DNA from: an uncultured Ruminococcus sp.
GTDB lineage: Bacteria > Bacillota > Clostridia > Oscillospirales > Ruminococcaceae
Assembly (NCBI GenBank): GCA_902800795.1
Contig: CADCFQ010000015.1
Coordinates: 17,266 to 81,265, forward strand
Direction: 5' to 3'
DNA: 64,000 nt
This document shows, piece after piece, positions 34,030 to 43,216 of the stretch; within the stretch, counting starts at the first letter, position 1, and each line of letters starts with the position of its first letter. The notes beneath the pieces were generated by a model. It ran no database searches, was not told where the DNA came from, and worked only from the letters and a program-made list of their open reading frames with translations. Made by a program: the position numbers and the translations under genes.

Positions 34030-36567
34030 TTACTTCTGCTTCTTCTTTATAACAGCAAATGCTGCTATGAGAGCGATGCTTGCCATTGCTGTGCCGGTTG
34101 CCGCACCTGTAGAAGGATTGGTAGCGGTGTTTGCAGCTGTTGTTGCAGCAGTGCTTGTTGCAGCTGCTGTCTTGCTGCTTGTGTCAGCCTTGGAAGAATC
34201 ACCGGCGGAGTCCTTGGAGGAATCAGCAGATGTGTCTGAAGACTCGGTAGAATCTGTAGACTCTGTGCTCTCTGTGGACTCTGTGCTATCGTCGGAAGAA
34301 TCGGAATCAACATCAGAGGACTCATCGGAAGAAGAATCTCCGCCTGTAGCAGGTATCTCCTCTTCCTCGTAAGCGTCGCATCTTGAGCACTCTCTTCTCT
34401 TCAGTCCGGGCTCGGTCTCTGTGGGCTCAGTAACTGTTTCCCACTCGCTCCAGTCGTGGCCGAGAGCTGTAAGAGTAACTGCTTCCATAGTGGTCTCAGT
34501 CTCTCCGTCGGGCTCAAATACCTTGCCGCAGACTGTGCAGTGCTTGTAAGCAAGGTTTCCTGCTTCTGTGCAGGTAGCCTCATGAGCTTCGATATCCTCG
34601 AAGGTGTGTAAGCCTGTTGCAGGGATAGTCGGGATCGCATCTATCGGGTCGCCATCCATATTGAACAGAGCTCCGCAGACTGTACACTTCTGATAAGAAT
34701 AGTATCCGGCTTCTCCGCAGGTAGGATCCTTGCCCTCTACGGTCTCAAGATCGTGATCATTAGTCTTATAAAGTGTAACTGTTTTACGGTCGAGCTCTGC
34801 GCCGCAGCCGTCTCTCTTGCAATAGAGGACCATATCTACCGAGCCATCATCCTTGCAGGTAGGAGGTACCAGTGTAGACTCATCCCTTACATAATCGCCG
34901 GTATCATCATGACCAAGCTTTTCAATAACAGGTACTGCCTGAAGCTCGTTATCGTTTGCATCGATCATCTTGCCGCAGACGCTACACTTCTTGTAGAAAG
35001 CGTGTCCATCCTCAGTGCAGGTAGGTTCAACGGCAAAGAATGTTGTATAGTCATGAACTCCTGTCGGATCAAGAGTAACGGTTCTGCGTCCGATCTCTTC
35101 GCCGCAGCCGTCTCTCTTACAGTAAAGGACTTCATCGACCGAGCCGCTGGCTCCGCAGGTAGGTGCTACAAGTGTAGACTCATCTCTTACCCAATCGCCG
35201 GTATCATCATGACCCAGCGGACGTGTAGTAGCTGCTGCATCGATCTCTGTATTACCTTCTGCATCAGCAAAAAGCTTGTTGCAGACCGAGCACTTGTAGC
35301 AAGCCTCATGTCCGGGCTCTGTACAGGTCGCAGCCTCAGCTTCAACAGGCACGATCGTGTGCGGTGCCAGAGCAATAGGAGTAGGTGTCCTGCTCAGCTC
35401 TGTCTCACAGTTACGGCAGTAAACGACACTGTCATAGCTGCCGGCAACCGTGCAGGTAGAATCAACATAGTTTTCTACAACAGCTTCTGCCGGAACGTGA
35501 TCCTTCTTAGGATCAACGGGAACTTCGGTTATCTCTGTCTGGCCGTTTGCATCAGCGAACATCTTGCCGCAGGTCTCGCACTTCCAGTAGTCCTTTGTTC
35601 CTGCTGCCTGACAGGTTGCCGGTGTTCCGGGCACCTTGGTCAGATCCTCAGCTGTGTGAACGATAGCTACTGTAACTACTGTTATAGCCTGTACGCCTTG
35701 CTTGGAAGCCCTTGCAATGATGTTTGCAACGCCGTCAATTCCGGCTGTAACAATACCATTTGAATCTACCGATGCAACGTTCGAATTGTCGCTCTGGAAC
35801 CAAACGCTCTTGTCAGTTGTCTCCTCGGGAAGAACTGTAGCATCGATAGTGAAGGTCTCGCCATGCTTGGTAAGAGTCTTCGTTGTCGGATCAACAGTTA
35901 CGCTCTCGGGATCGACCGTTGCGGGCTCGTTGTCAATAATGACAGGGTCTGCAGGTTCTTCAGCAAAGCCCTCATCGGAGTTACCGTCACCGTATGTGAG
36001 AGTAATACTCGAATCGCCGTCAACAAAGCCGACCTGGTTCGCAACAGCAGGGTCAAGTGTCACCTGATAGTTGCCGGTGGCAGCGTCATCATTTACCGTA
36101 CACTGGAAGGTAACGAGAGCTGTCTTCGCAAGCGGAGTTGATACAGTCGTATCGTTCCCGTCATCATCGAGGAAGAATCCGGTGAAGAACGTGCCGTCTT
36201 CTCTTTCCTCAAGTGAAGATGGGTCATAATCCCAGCTAAGTCCGCCAGCCTTGATCTTCTTCATCCAGCTCTTGACAGCAGCCTGAGGGATCAGGCCGGC
36301 ATACTCGTAGTCAGGATCCTCGGGGTTATCCTCAACAAAGGTAAGTCCGTCAGGGATAGCAAAGCCTACGAAAATGCTTGAAAAACCGTCGCCGCCGGTA
36401 GCTTCCATCGACACGGTATATGTAATGGTGTCGCCGGGATTGGCAGTGGTCACGTCAGGCTCGATGTAGAACTTTACAGTCGGCGTCGTTTCCGCTGAAA
36501 CAGAGACCACAGGCACAGCGCTTACAGCCATAGCCGCAGCTAGCAGTGCACTAAAAGCCTTTTTCAT
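34030..36567 (-). CDS. Anchored surface protein: cohesin-like domain, Big2, Cys-rich repeats, NPSTG tail
   Basis: About 845 residues. Signal peptide MKKAFSALLAAAMAVSAVP, cleaved near VSA. Residues about 28-190 look like a cohesin: PGDTITYTVSM opening, FSSIFVGFAIPDGLTF, ALVTFQCTVNDDAATGNYQV. A Big2 Ig-like domain follows (about 215-305, ending GVANIIARASKQGVQAITVV), then seven or eight Cys-rich modules (ATC...G...Y-C-x2-C-GKxF, about 310-735). A Ser/Asp/Thr-rich spacer follows. The tail is NPSTG, a hydrophobic helix and KKKQK, which fits sortase (NPxTG) anchoring. ATG at 36567 after AGGAGA. It might hold the adjacent dockerin protein; the cohesin call is by pattern. Confidence 0.8.
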   Translation of the reverse strand: MKKAFSALLAAAMAVSAVPVVSVSAETTPTVKFYIEPDVTTANPGDTITYTVSMEATGGDGFSSIFVGFAIPDGLTFVEDNPEDPDYEYAGLIPQAAVKSWMKKIKAGGLSWDYDPSSLEEREDGTFFTGFFLDDDGNDTTVSTPLAKTALVTFQCTVNDDAATGNYQVTLDPAVANQVGFVDGDSSITLTYGDGNSDEGFAEEPADPVIIDNEPATVDPESVTVDPTTKTLTKHGETFTIDATVLPEETTDKSVWFQSDNSNVASVDSNGIVTAGIDGVANIIARASKQGVQAITVVTVAIVHTAEDLTKVPGTPATCQAAGTKDYWKCETCGKMFADANGQTEITEVPVDPKKDHVPAEAVVENYVDSTCTVAGSYDSVVYCRNCETELSRTPTPIALAPHTIVPVEAEAATCTEPGHEACYKCSVCNKLFADAEGNTEIDAAATTRPLGHDDTGDWVRDESTLVAPTCGASGSVDEVLYCKRDGCGEEIGRRTVTLDPTGVHDYTTFFAVEPTCTEDGHAFYKKCSVCGKMIDANDNELQAVPVIEKLGHDDTGDYVRDESTLVPPTCKDDGSVDMVLYCKRDGCGAELDRKTVTLYKTNDHDLETVEGKDPTCGEAGYYSYQKCTVCGALFNMDGDPIDAIPTIPATGLHTFEDIEAHEATCTEAGNLAYKHCTVCGKVFEPDGETETTMEAVTLTALGHDWSEWETVTEPTETEPGLKRRECSRCDAYEEEEIPATGGDSSSDESSDVDSDSSDDSTESTESTESTDSTESSDTSADSSKDSAGDSSKADTSSKTAAATSTAATTAANTATNPSTGAATGTAMASIALIAAFAVIKKKQK

Positions 36568-36639
36568 ATAACTTTCTCCTTCTCTTAAGATTAGTCGTAT
36601 CAGCGAACAGCAGATACTATCCGCCAACATACCATATAC

Positions 36640-36668
36640 ATTATATCACAACAATAATTATTTGTCAA
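36640..36668 (-). promoter_or_regulatory. Promoter of the cohesin-like surface gene
   Basis: Minus strand TTGACA (36663-36668), 17-bp spacer, TATAAT (36640-36645). TATATGGTATG (36628-36638) follows the -10, and a palindrome ACCATATATGGT lies about 95 bp further upstream (36754-36765). Confidence 0.85.
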
Positions 36669-36823
36669 CAAAATGTTACCGCTTGTCCTATGGCAAATTT
36701 AACAAATCTCACAGCTGTTTTTTTGCCAATATTCGCAGTTTCCGGGCGATCATACCATATATGGTAGCTGCGTATTTTTTTGGTCATCCCGAAAATATTA
36801 TCCTGCTGTCAAGCAAAAAGAAA

Positions 36824-36857
36824 AGCCACCGTCAAGCTAAGCAGCCTGACAGTGGCT
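36824..36857 (-). terminator. ricT terminator
   Basis: AGCCACCGTCAAGCT (36824-36838) with AGCCTGACAGTGGCT (36843-36857), then TTTTCTTTTT on the minus strand. Confidence 0.9.
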
Positions 36858-36873
36858 CGGTGTTAAATATCTG

Positions 36874-37737
36874 TTATTTATCCTCCAGCTTTTTGAGGGC
36901 TTTCATCTCGTTGCGGTCAACACGGATAACAGCGTCCCTGATGACTTCCACCTCGTCCTTCTTGACGGAGACAACGTTGTCTGACTGGTCGATCTTTACC
37001 CTGAGCTTGCCTGTCAGGAGGTTGACCTCCTGGACGACGCCCTTGCCCTCGGCGGTCTTTACCACAGCGCCCACCTTCGGGGTGTGTTTAAGAAGGTCCT
37101 CATAGCTCTCCTGCTCGTATTTGAGACAGCACATAAGCCTGCCGCAGGTGCCGGAGATCTTTGTAGGATTGAGCGATAGACCCTGCTCCTTCGCCATTTT
37201 GATAGACACCGGCTGGAACTCTCCCAGGAATCTCGAACAGCAGAAGGGCTGTCCGCATATACCAAGTCCGCCAAGCATCTTGGCTTCGTCCCTGACGCCT
37301 ATCTGTCTGAGCTCGATCCTTGTCCTGAAAACAGAAGCCAGATCCTTTACGAGCTCACGGAAATCCACCCTGTTCTCGGCGGTGAAATAAAACAGCAGCT
37401 TGTTGTTGTCGAAGGTACACTCGCAGTCGATGAGGTTCATTTTAAGCTTATGATCCCTGATCTTCTGCTCGCAGATCTTCATAGCATCCTTTTCCTTTTC
37501 ACGGTTGCGCTCGATAGTTTTCATATCCTCGGGCGTCGCAACACGGATTATCTGCTTTATGGGATTAGAGAATTTTTCCTCGTCTATCTCACGCCCGACT
37601 ATAACAGCTTCGCCGCACTCGACTCCCCTAGCGGTCTCGACGATGACCTTTTCGCCCTCTTTGACATCGAACCTGCCGGGGTCGAAGTAGTATATCTTTC
37701 CTACGCTTTTAAAGCGCACTCCTATGATCTTTAACAT
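36874..37737 (-). CDS. ricT: RicT/YaaT-type PSP1-domain protein
   Basis: A 287-residue cytosolic protein. The PSP1 C-terminal domain holds the cysteine set GICGQPFCCSRFL and TCGRLMCCLKYE, which in Bacillus RicT bind a 4Fe-4S cluster shared in the RicA-RicF-RicT complex that helps RNase Y-dependent mRNA maturation. Length is normal. Last gene of a leftward group, 83 bp after the histidine kinase gene. Confidence 0.9.
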   Translation of the reverse strand: MLKIIGVRFKSVGKIYYFDPGRFDVKEGEKVIVETARGVECGEAVIVGREIDEEKFSNPIKQIIRVATPEDMKTIERNREKEKDAMKICEQKIRDHKLKMNLIDCECTFDNNKLLFYFTAENRVDFRELVKDLASVFRTRIELRQIGVRDEAKMLGGLGICGQPFCCSRFLGEFQPVSIKMAKEQGLSLNPTKISGTCGRLMCCLKYEQESYEDLLKHTPKVGAVVKTAEGKGVVQEVNLLTGKLRVKIDQSDNVVSVKKDEVEVIRDAVIRVDRNEMKALKKLEDK

Positions 37738-37820
37738 ATTACTCTCCTTATCTGTAAGGCTTGCGCCTTTGTTTCTTTGCTGTATATATCAGCCATATCA
37801 GCCGCAAGGCAAGGCTTTGC

Positions 37821-39362
37821 CTACTTCTCGTCGCTGATAGTTATCCTCTTGGCCACTCTTGTCTGGACCTCGGGACGGTAGATATCCGCCTCGAACCAGA
37901 AGGTGGAGCCCTTGCCCTCTTCAGACTGTACACCGTAGGTGTAGCCGTGAAGCTTCAGTATCTGCTGGCAGATAGAAAGCCCGAGCCCTGTGCCCACAAC
38001 ATCTCGCTTTACTCTTGCGTCACGGTAATAGCGGTCGAACACCTTTGGCAGCAGTTCCTTTGGTATGCCCCTGCCGTTGTCCTCGACTTCTATGCGCACG
38101 GTCTTTTCCTTGTTTATCTGCCTTACCCTTATCACCTTGTTCTCGCCGCTGTAGTTCACGGCGTTGTTGATAAAGTTGTAGATCACCTGGTCAAGCTTGT
38201 CCGGGTCGGCATAAATGGATATCTCCTCGTCAGGCTCCAGCTTTATGTCATAGCCGTCCTTCTCGACCATGAGATTATACCTTGTCATGCAGTCCTCAAG
38301 CTTTTCCCTGACCCTGACTTCCCTGCGCTCAAGCTCGATGTTTCCTGACTCCAGCTTTGAAAGCTCGAGCAGGTTGTTTACCAGTGCCGAGAGCCTGTCA
38401 GCCTCGTCGATGATTATCTGGATATGCTCCGCACGCTTCTCGGGATTGTCGCCGGAAAGGTCTCTTATCATCTCGGCATAAGCCTTGACCATAGTCAGCG
38501 GCGTTCTGAGGTCATGAGAAACGTTGGCGATAAGGTCTTTTCTGAGGTCGGAGACCTTTCTTATCTCGTTCTTGGCATTGTTAAGAACGTTTGAAAGCTC
38601 CTCGATCTCCACATAGCCCTCGCCGTCGAATTCGACGCTGTAGTCTCCCTCTCCGAACTTCTTGGCGGTCCCGGTTATATCGGTGATAGGCCTTGACAGC
38701 CTCTTCGATATGAACATAGTTATAATGAACGCCAGCTCGAACAGGATGACAGTGATGTATATCAGCTGTCCTCTTATGATATTAACGGTGGCATCTATCG
38801 GCTCTACCGAGCTTTCGATAAACAGGTATGCCTGATCGTCCACCTCGTCGTTATATATCTTGGTGCAGTAGAATATCTCCCTGCTCTTAAAGCTCTCGTT
38901 GCGGGTTATCTTTGCAACGGTGCCCGTCTTGCTGTCCTCGACATCGTTTATAAGGTCAAATAGATAAGCGCCGTACTTGTCATGCATATTCTTTATCAGA
39001 AACGAAAAGCTTCCCATATTGTTCTCATAGGTGATGATGTTAGCCATTTCGTCCGTGATGATTATACACAGGTTATTGTCAAAGGCAAGGCGCCTGTTCA
39101 CGCTCACCTGATCGTCGGTGCCGTAGGCCTCGATGATGTCGTTGGCGGCATCGGAGATATTTCTCACCTTGGCCGACTCATAGTATTTCTCCAGAAAGAA
39201 ATACTGGAACAGCCACAGCAGAAGCAGGATTATGATAGCGAAGGCCATAAAATAGAGCCACACATAGGTGCGTATGCCCCATTTTGATCTCGCCTTTGCA
39301 AACAGACCGCTGCGCTTTTTCTCCTTGCGGCTCTCGCCGTCGGGACTATCTGATCTTTTCAA
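37821..39362 (-). CDS. Two-component sensor histidine kinase
   Basis: A 513-residue membrane kinase. TM1 (about 34-54), an extracytoplasmic domain (55-195), TM2 (about 198-220), HAMP, then HisKA with the phospho-acceptor in NVSHDLRTPLTMVKAY and HATPase with N-box NNAVNYSG, DNGRGIPKELL and GTGLGLSIC. Partner of the response regulator whose 3' end it overlaps by 17 bp. Signal unknown; cell-envelope stress is usual for this PhoR/VanS-like class. Confidence 0.93.
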   Translation of the reverse strand: MKRSDSPDGESRKEKKRSGLFAKARSKWGIRTYVWLYFMAFAIIILLLLWLFQYFFLEKYYESAKVRNISDAANDIIEAYGTDDQVSVNRRLAFDNNLCIIITDEMANIITYENNMGSFSFLIKNMHDKYGAYLFDLINDVEDSKTGTVAKITRNESFKSREIFYCTKIYNDEVDDQAYLFIESSVEPIDATVNIIRGQLIYITVILFELAFIITMFISKRLSRPITDITGTAKKFGEGDYSVEFDGEGYVEIEELSNVLNNAKNEIRKVSDLRKDLIANVSHDLRTPLTMVKAYAEMIRDLSGDNPEKRAEHIQIIIDEADRLSALVNNLLELSKLESGNIELERREVRVREKLEDCMTRYNLMVEKDGYDIKLEPDEEISIYADPDKLDQVIYNFINNAVNYSGENKVIRVRQINKEKTVRIEVEDNGRGIPKELLPKVFDRYYRDARVKRDVVGTGLGLSICQQILKLHGYTYGVQSEEGKGSTFWFEADIYRPEVQTRVAKRITISDEK

Positions 39363-40020
39363 ACTTATATCCCATTCCTCTCAGGGTTATGATAAGATTG
39401 CGGTATCTTCCCAGGCTGTTTCTGAGCATTTTAATATGAGTGTCCACAGTCCTGTCATCGCCGTAGAAATCAAAGCCCCACACCTCTTCAAGGAGCTTTT
39501 CTCTCGAAAGTGCGATATTCATATTCTTCACAAGGTAGAACAGCAGGTCATACTCCTTGGGAGTCATAGCCACTCTCTCGCCGTCGATCTTTACCTCTCT
39601 TGCGGTGAAGTTTATCTCCAGCCCCTCATAGGTTATAACATCCTCTTCGGGAGCTGCCGCATGGGCTCTCGCAAGAACAGCCTTTATCCTTGCCATAAGC
39701 TCCTTCGGAGAGAAAGGCTTTACCACATAGTCATCCACACCTATCTCAAAGCCGAACAGCTTGTCATACTCCTCGCCCCTTGCAGAAAGCATGATAACGG
39801 GAACAGACTTTATCTTTTTTATCTCCTTGCAGGCGGAATAGCCGTCGAGCCTGGGCATCATTATATCCATAACGATAATATCAAAGTCCTCGGCCTTTAC
39901 CTTCTCGACCGCCTCCATGCCGTCCTCGGCTTCGCTCACAGCGTAGCCCTCAAACTCGGCATACTCCTTGATTATAGCTCTTATCTTCGCTTCATCGTCA
40001 ACAACAAGTATTTTTGCCAT
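39346..40020 (-). CDS. OmpR/PhoB-family response regulator
   Basis: A 224-residue regulator: receiver (1-120) with acidic pocket VVDDE, phospho-acceptor D52 in IIVMDIMMPRLDG and K in KPFSPKEL, then a winged helix (about 130-224, VEEVWGFDF-like block and VDTHIKMLRNSLGRY). Cognate of the overlapping kinase. Probable autoregulation. Confidence 0.95.
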   Translation of the reverse strand: MAKILVVDDEAKIRAIIKEYAEFEGYAVSEAEDGMEAVEKVKAEDFDIIVMDIMMPRLDGYSACKEIKKIKSVPVIMLSARGEEYDKLFGFEIGVDDYVVKPFSPKELMARIKAVLARAHAAAPEEDVITYEGLEINFTAREVKIDGERVAMTPKEYDLLFYLVKNMNIALSREKLLEEVWGFDFYGDDRTVDTHIKMLRNSLGRYRNLIITLRGMGYKFEKIR

Positions 40021-40041
40021 TATACCAGTCCTCTCTTTATG

Positions 40042-40830
40042 TCAATTATTATTGAAGAATTCCTCGACCCTGGGATGAAACTGCGGGCATTCATCATAGA
40101 CCGCATGGCCGTAGCCCTCGAACACCTGCGACTCCCAGCCATAGCGCTTTGCAAAGCCTGCCTGGAGCGCCATAGGGAAGATAACATCCCCTGATGCCGC
40201 AAACACGCATACAGGGCAGCTTATCTCTGCCGCTCTGCCTGTCACATCGAAGCCGGAGGCCGCATCCGCCAGGATGATAAAGCGCTGTCTGTCGTTTTCG
40301 CTCACCATATCAGCCAGCAGCTCAAAGGCATCCTCGTTCTGCTTGCAGAAGTTCTCGGTGTAGAGGTCACTGCCAAAGCACTTGTAAAGGGTCTTGATAT
40401 CGCCGCTCTCGGCCATGCCCTTCCACCGGGAGATTATCCTTTCTGCATCCTCGCCAACGCCAACAGCGCTGGAGCACAGCGCAAGGGCTCTTACAAGCTC
40501 GGGTCTTTCCAGTGCTATGACAAGACCTATCATACCGCCCTGGGAGATGCCCATAAGGTCAGCGTCCTTTATCCCCAGCCTGTCCATAGCCTCAGAGGTG
40601 TCCTTTGCCATATCATAAACTGTATATCTGTCCGGTATCTGCTCACGCCTGTCAAACAAAAACACCTCGTGGTCCTCAGCGTAAATCTTATAGGCGTTCA
40701 TCACCGGCTCTGCAAAAGTCATCACGCTGATAAGGCTTAATCCCGGCAGCACAACAAGAGGCCTTGCGCCCTTTTTGCCAAAGCGCAGACATTTCATCTC
40801 AAAGTCGCCGCAGCTGATAGTCTCGATCAT
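40042..40830 (-). CDS. Alpha/beta hydrolase
   Basis: A 262-residue soluble hydrolase with the nucleophile elbow GISQGGMIGL (Ser), an oxyanion region VVLPGLSLI and the late histidine in FEGYGHAVYDE. Substrate unknown; the sequence resembles the 3-oxoadipate enol-lactonase/lipase-like group only in general form. It lies 21 bp before the response-regulator gene and 11 bp after the hemolysin-III gene, so it is likely in the same transcript. Confidence 0.85.
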   Translation of the reverse strand: MIETISCGDFEMKCLRFGKKGARPLVVLPGLSLISVMTFAEPVMNAYKIYAEDHEVFLFDRREQIPDRYTVYDMAKDTSEAMDRLGIKDADLMGISQGGMIGLVIALERPELVRALALCSSAVGVGEDAERIISRWKGMAESGDIKTLYKCFGSDLYTENFCKQNEDAFELLADMVSENDRQRFIILADAASGFDVTGRAAEISCPVCVFAASGDVIFPMALQAGFAKRYGWESQVFEGYGHAVYDECPQFHPRVEEFFNNN

Positions 40831-40841
40831 AATAACAACTC

Positions 40842-41501
40842 CTAGCTTTTATCCCTTATAATAAACAGCAAAACAGCGAACCAGTGGAAAACACTGCCTG
40901 CTATCGTAAACAGATGCCAGATAGAATGGAAATACTTCTTATCCTTGCGGACATAGAAAACTATACCCACAGTATAGAACAGCCCGCCGATAAGGATGAA
41001 CCACAAAGACAGCGAGTTCACGTTATCGAGCATCGGCTTTACCGCAAAGATTATCGCCCAGCCCATAAGGATGTAGCAGACGACCGAAGGCTTGCGGAAC
41101 TTTTCAAGGTTTATAGACGTAAACACTATACCTATCACTGCCGCTCCCCAGATCACCCCGAAGAGCACCCAGCCCAGAGGGCCTCTTAAAGGCACCAGAG
41201 TTATCGGGGTATAGGTCCCGGCAATAAGGAAGAAAATGGTGTTGTGGTCCATCACCCTGAAAAAGCGCTTGGCTTTCGGGTTCGTTATAGCATGATAGAG
41301 CGTAGACATTGTGTAGAGGATTATCAGCGATGCGCCGAATATCGACGAGCTGACAACGCCCCAGGCATTTGAATAGATAGCGGCAAACACTATCAGAACG
41401 ACAGTTCCTGCTATCGAGAGCAGGCCGCCCACACCGTGAGTTACTGAATTGAATATCTCCTCTCCCAATGTATATCGTTTAACCGCCGGACTCTGTGCCA
41501 T
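40842..41501 (-). CDS. Hemolysin III / PAQR-family membrane protein
   Basis: About 219 residues with seven helices. EEIFNSVTHGVGGLLSIAG, STLYHAI and FHSIWHLFTIAGSVFHW carry the conserved Ser/His residues (HxxxH-type zinc site) of the HlyIII/YqfA family. Role in bacteria is uncertain, often tied to membrane homeostasis. ATG at 41501 follows AAGGAG. First gene of the leftward group that includes the two-component system. Confidence 0.9.
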   Translation of the reverse strand: MAQSPAVKRYTLGEEIFNSVTHGVGGLLSIAGTVVLIVFAAIYSNAWGVVSSSIFGASLIILYTMSTLYHAITNPKAKRFFRVMDHNTIFFLIAGTYTPITLVPLRGPLGWVLFGVIWGAAVIGIVFTSINLEKFRKPSVVCYILMGWAIIFAVKPMLDNVNSLSLWFILIGGLFYTVGIVFYVRKDKKYFHSIWHLFTIAGSVFHWFAVLLFIIRDKS

Positions 41502-41535
41502 CAGTCTCGCTCCTTCCATACAGTTATACATAATA

Positions 41536-41564
41536 AGTTTATCACTTTAATCGGGATATGTCAA
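41536..41564 (-). promoter_or_regulatory. Promoter of the hemolysin-III operon
   Basis: Minus strand TTGACA (41559-41564), 17-bp spacer, TAAACT (41536-41541). A terminator-like hairpin AAAAAACGTTC-GGAT-GAACGTTTTTT (41567-41592) lies directly upstream and insulates it. Confidence 0.8.
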
Positions 41565-41678
41565 GCAAAAAACGTTCGGATGAACGTTTTTTACATGAGT
41601 CAGGGAATAACAAACATTCCTTAACGGATAAGGCTATCGAAGGCGGTCATCGTTCTGCTCGCATTTGATCTACCGGTA

Positions 41679-41710
41679 CAAAAAACAGGCACCGCTATGC
41701 GCAGTGCCCG
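41679..41710 (-). terminator. Terminator of the PrsA-like lipoprotein gene
   Basis: GGCACCGC (41688-41695) with GCAGTGCC (41701-41708; one G-T), then TGTTTTTTG on the minus strand. Confidence 0.8.
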
Positions 41711-41724
41711 TTTGACTTTATTAC

Positions 41725-43146
41725 TTAGGTTGTCTGATGCTTCTCGGAATACTCGACCTGTCTGTCGTAGACCACCTTGGGGGTGTATCTCTTGAGAGCC
41801 TTGTCGTTTACCTTGAAATCCATAGCCTCTACCCAGGAATCTATCTTTGCCTGGAATTCATCGCCCTTCATCTCCTGGAGAAGAGAATCGTGGTTCTCCT
41901 CTGCATAAGCAGATGCTCTTTCGGAAATATCGCCCCTTGCGATGATGTAGTAAGCGTTGTCATCCTCATAGGTCTTTACCTCGCCGGCAGACATATTATA
42001 GATGAATTCGTTGAGCTTGTAGCTCTTGTCGTCATAGTCCTTCTCGTCCTTGTTCTCCTCATAGGTCTTCTTTATAGATGTAAAGTTGACCATCTGCTCG
42101 TTAGCATAGGGATCTTCCTCTGTCGTCTGCTCGCCGTCAGCGGAAAGATCATCGGGAGAAAGGTTGAGGTCTTCATCAGCGGTGCTGTCTGTCTCGCTGT
42201 CAGCAGCGGAAGAAGCAAGCTCCTCTTCCTCAGCAGCGCCTTCCTCGATGCCCTCTTCAGCGCCCTGAAGCGCATCAGCTTCGGCAACGCTCGAAGTATC
42301 ATCAGCGCTTGACTCTTCGGTATCAGCCTCGCTCGATGCTGCATCTTCAGCAGAAGTATCCGAATCAGCAGAAGACTCAGCCTCGCTGTCAGCTCCGGAA
42401 GAATCCTCCTCGGAAGCAGCTGCTGCCTCCTCCTGGAGACGCTCGTTATAAGCATCGATAACTTCATCGAAAGAAGTGAAGTCCTTGTCTCCTGCCATCT
42501 CGGAGAACTCGTCATAATGCGCCTTAGCGTCAGCGTTTGTCTGCTCTGCATCCTCTGCGTCAGCCGCAGCCTTTGAGATAGTGACTATCTTATATCTCAT
42601 ATAATTGTCTTTAACAAAGTTCTCCAGGTCGGATGCTGTAACCTCTTCCTCGCCGCCCTCACCGTAATAGTGATCGAACAGAGCCTGTCTCATATAAGAA
42701 GCCTTCTGTGCAAGCTTTACCGACTCCTTGGAGATGCCCTCGTATTCAAGAAGCTCGCCCTGAGACTCCCAGGCATCGTTCACAGAATTGGTGAGCTCCT
42801 TGAGCTGATCCTTTGTAAGCTCGAGCTTGAGCTCTTCAAACTTGTCAACAACAGCCGCATATTCCTTTGTAGACTTGAGGGCATAGTCCTCAAGATACTC
42901 GGCGTAATCCTTGCCCTCTATCTTCTGGCTGAAGTAATCCTCAGTAACGCCGTCCTGATAGTAAAGCATCATATTTCTGTAGCTCATCTCGGTGAAAACA
43001 TTGTAGATATAGATACCTGCATTTATTTTCTTTCCGCCTGCTTCCATAGCATAGGTCGTGTCGGAGCAGCCTGTGAAGGATGCGGCGCACACAGCCGAAG
43101 CCAATGCAGCGGCGATAAGTCTTTTTGCCTTAGACATTGCTATCAT
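41725..43146 (-). CDS. SurA/PrsA-like lipoprotein with acidic low-complexity insert
   Basis: About 473 residues. Signal peptide with lipobox FTGC. The N-terminal region (about 25-185) is a SurA_N/PrsA-like chaperone fold: AGIYIYNVFTEMSYRNMMLY, then KELTNSVNDAWESQGELLEY. A long Ser/Ala/Asp/Glu-rich insert (about 250-360) breaks the C-terminal domain, which has NMSAGEVKTYEDDNAYYIIA, a foldase-like beta block. Probably helps fold exported proteins; isomerase activity is unproven. The ATG at 43146 follows AAAGGAAAGG; 43137 is an alternative. Confidence 0.8.
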   Translation of the reverse strand: MIAMSKAKRLIAAALASAVCAASFTGCSDTTYAMEAGGKKINAGIYIYNVFTEMSYRNMMLYYQDGVTEDYFSQKIEGKDYAEYLEDYALKSTKEYAAVVDKFEELKLELTKDQLKELTNSVNDAWESQGELLEYEGISKESVKLAQKASYMRQALFDHYYGEGGEEEVTASDLENFVKDNYMRYKIVTISKAAADAEDAEQTNADAKAHYDEFSEMAGDKDFTSFDEVIDAYNERLQEEAAAASEEDSSGADSEAESSADSDTSAEDAASSEADTEESSADDTSSVAEADALQGAEEGIEEGAAEEEELASSAADSETDSTADEDLNLSPDDLSADGEQTTEEDPYANEQMVNFTSIKKTYEENKDEKDYDDKSYKLNEFIYNMSAGEVKTYEDDNAYYIIARGDISERASAYAEENHDSLLQEMKGDEFQAKIDSWVEAMDFKVNDKALKRYTPKVVYDRQVEYSEKHQTT

Positions 43147-43187
43147 TTTCCTTTCCTTTGGCATTTTCGCCTTTACATACAATAGTA

Positions 43188-43216
43188 ATTATACTACAAT
43201 TCCGAGAATAAGTCAA
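43188..43216 (-). promoter_or_regulatory. Promoter of the PrsA-like lipoprotein gene
   Basis: Minus strand TTGACT (43211-43216), 17-bp spacer, TATAAT (43188-43193). It overlaps the stop region of the CYTH gene. Confidence 0.8.

Noticed and set aside
34753..35763. Long rightward open frame (336 codons) opposite the anchored surface protein
   Set aside because: It is antisense to a protein with clear signal peptide, repeats and anchor, has no ribosome site, and its Cys/Leu/Ile-rich repeats simply mirror the Cys-rich modules.
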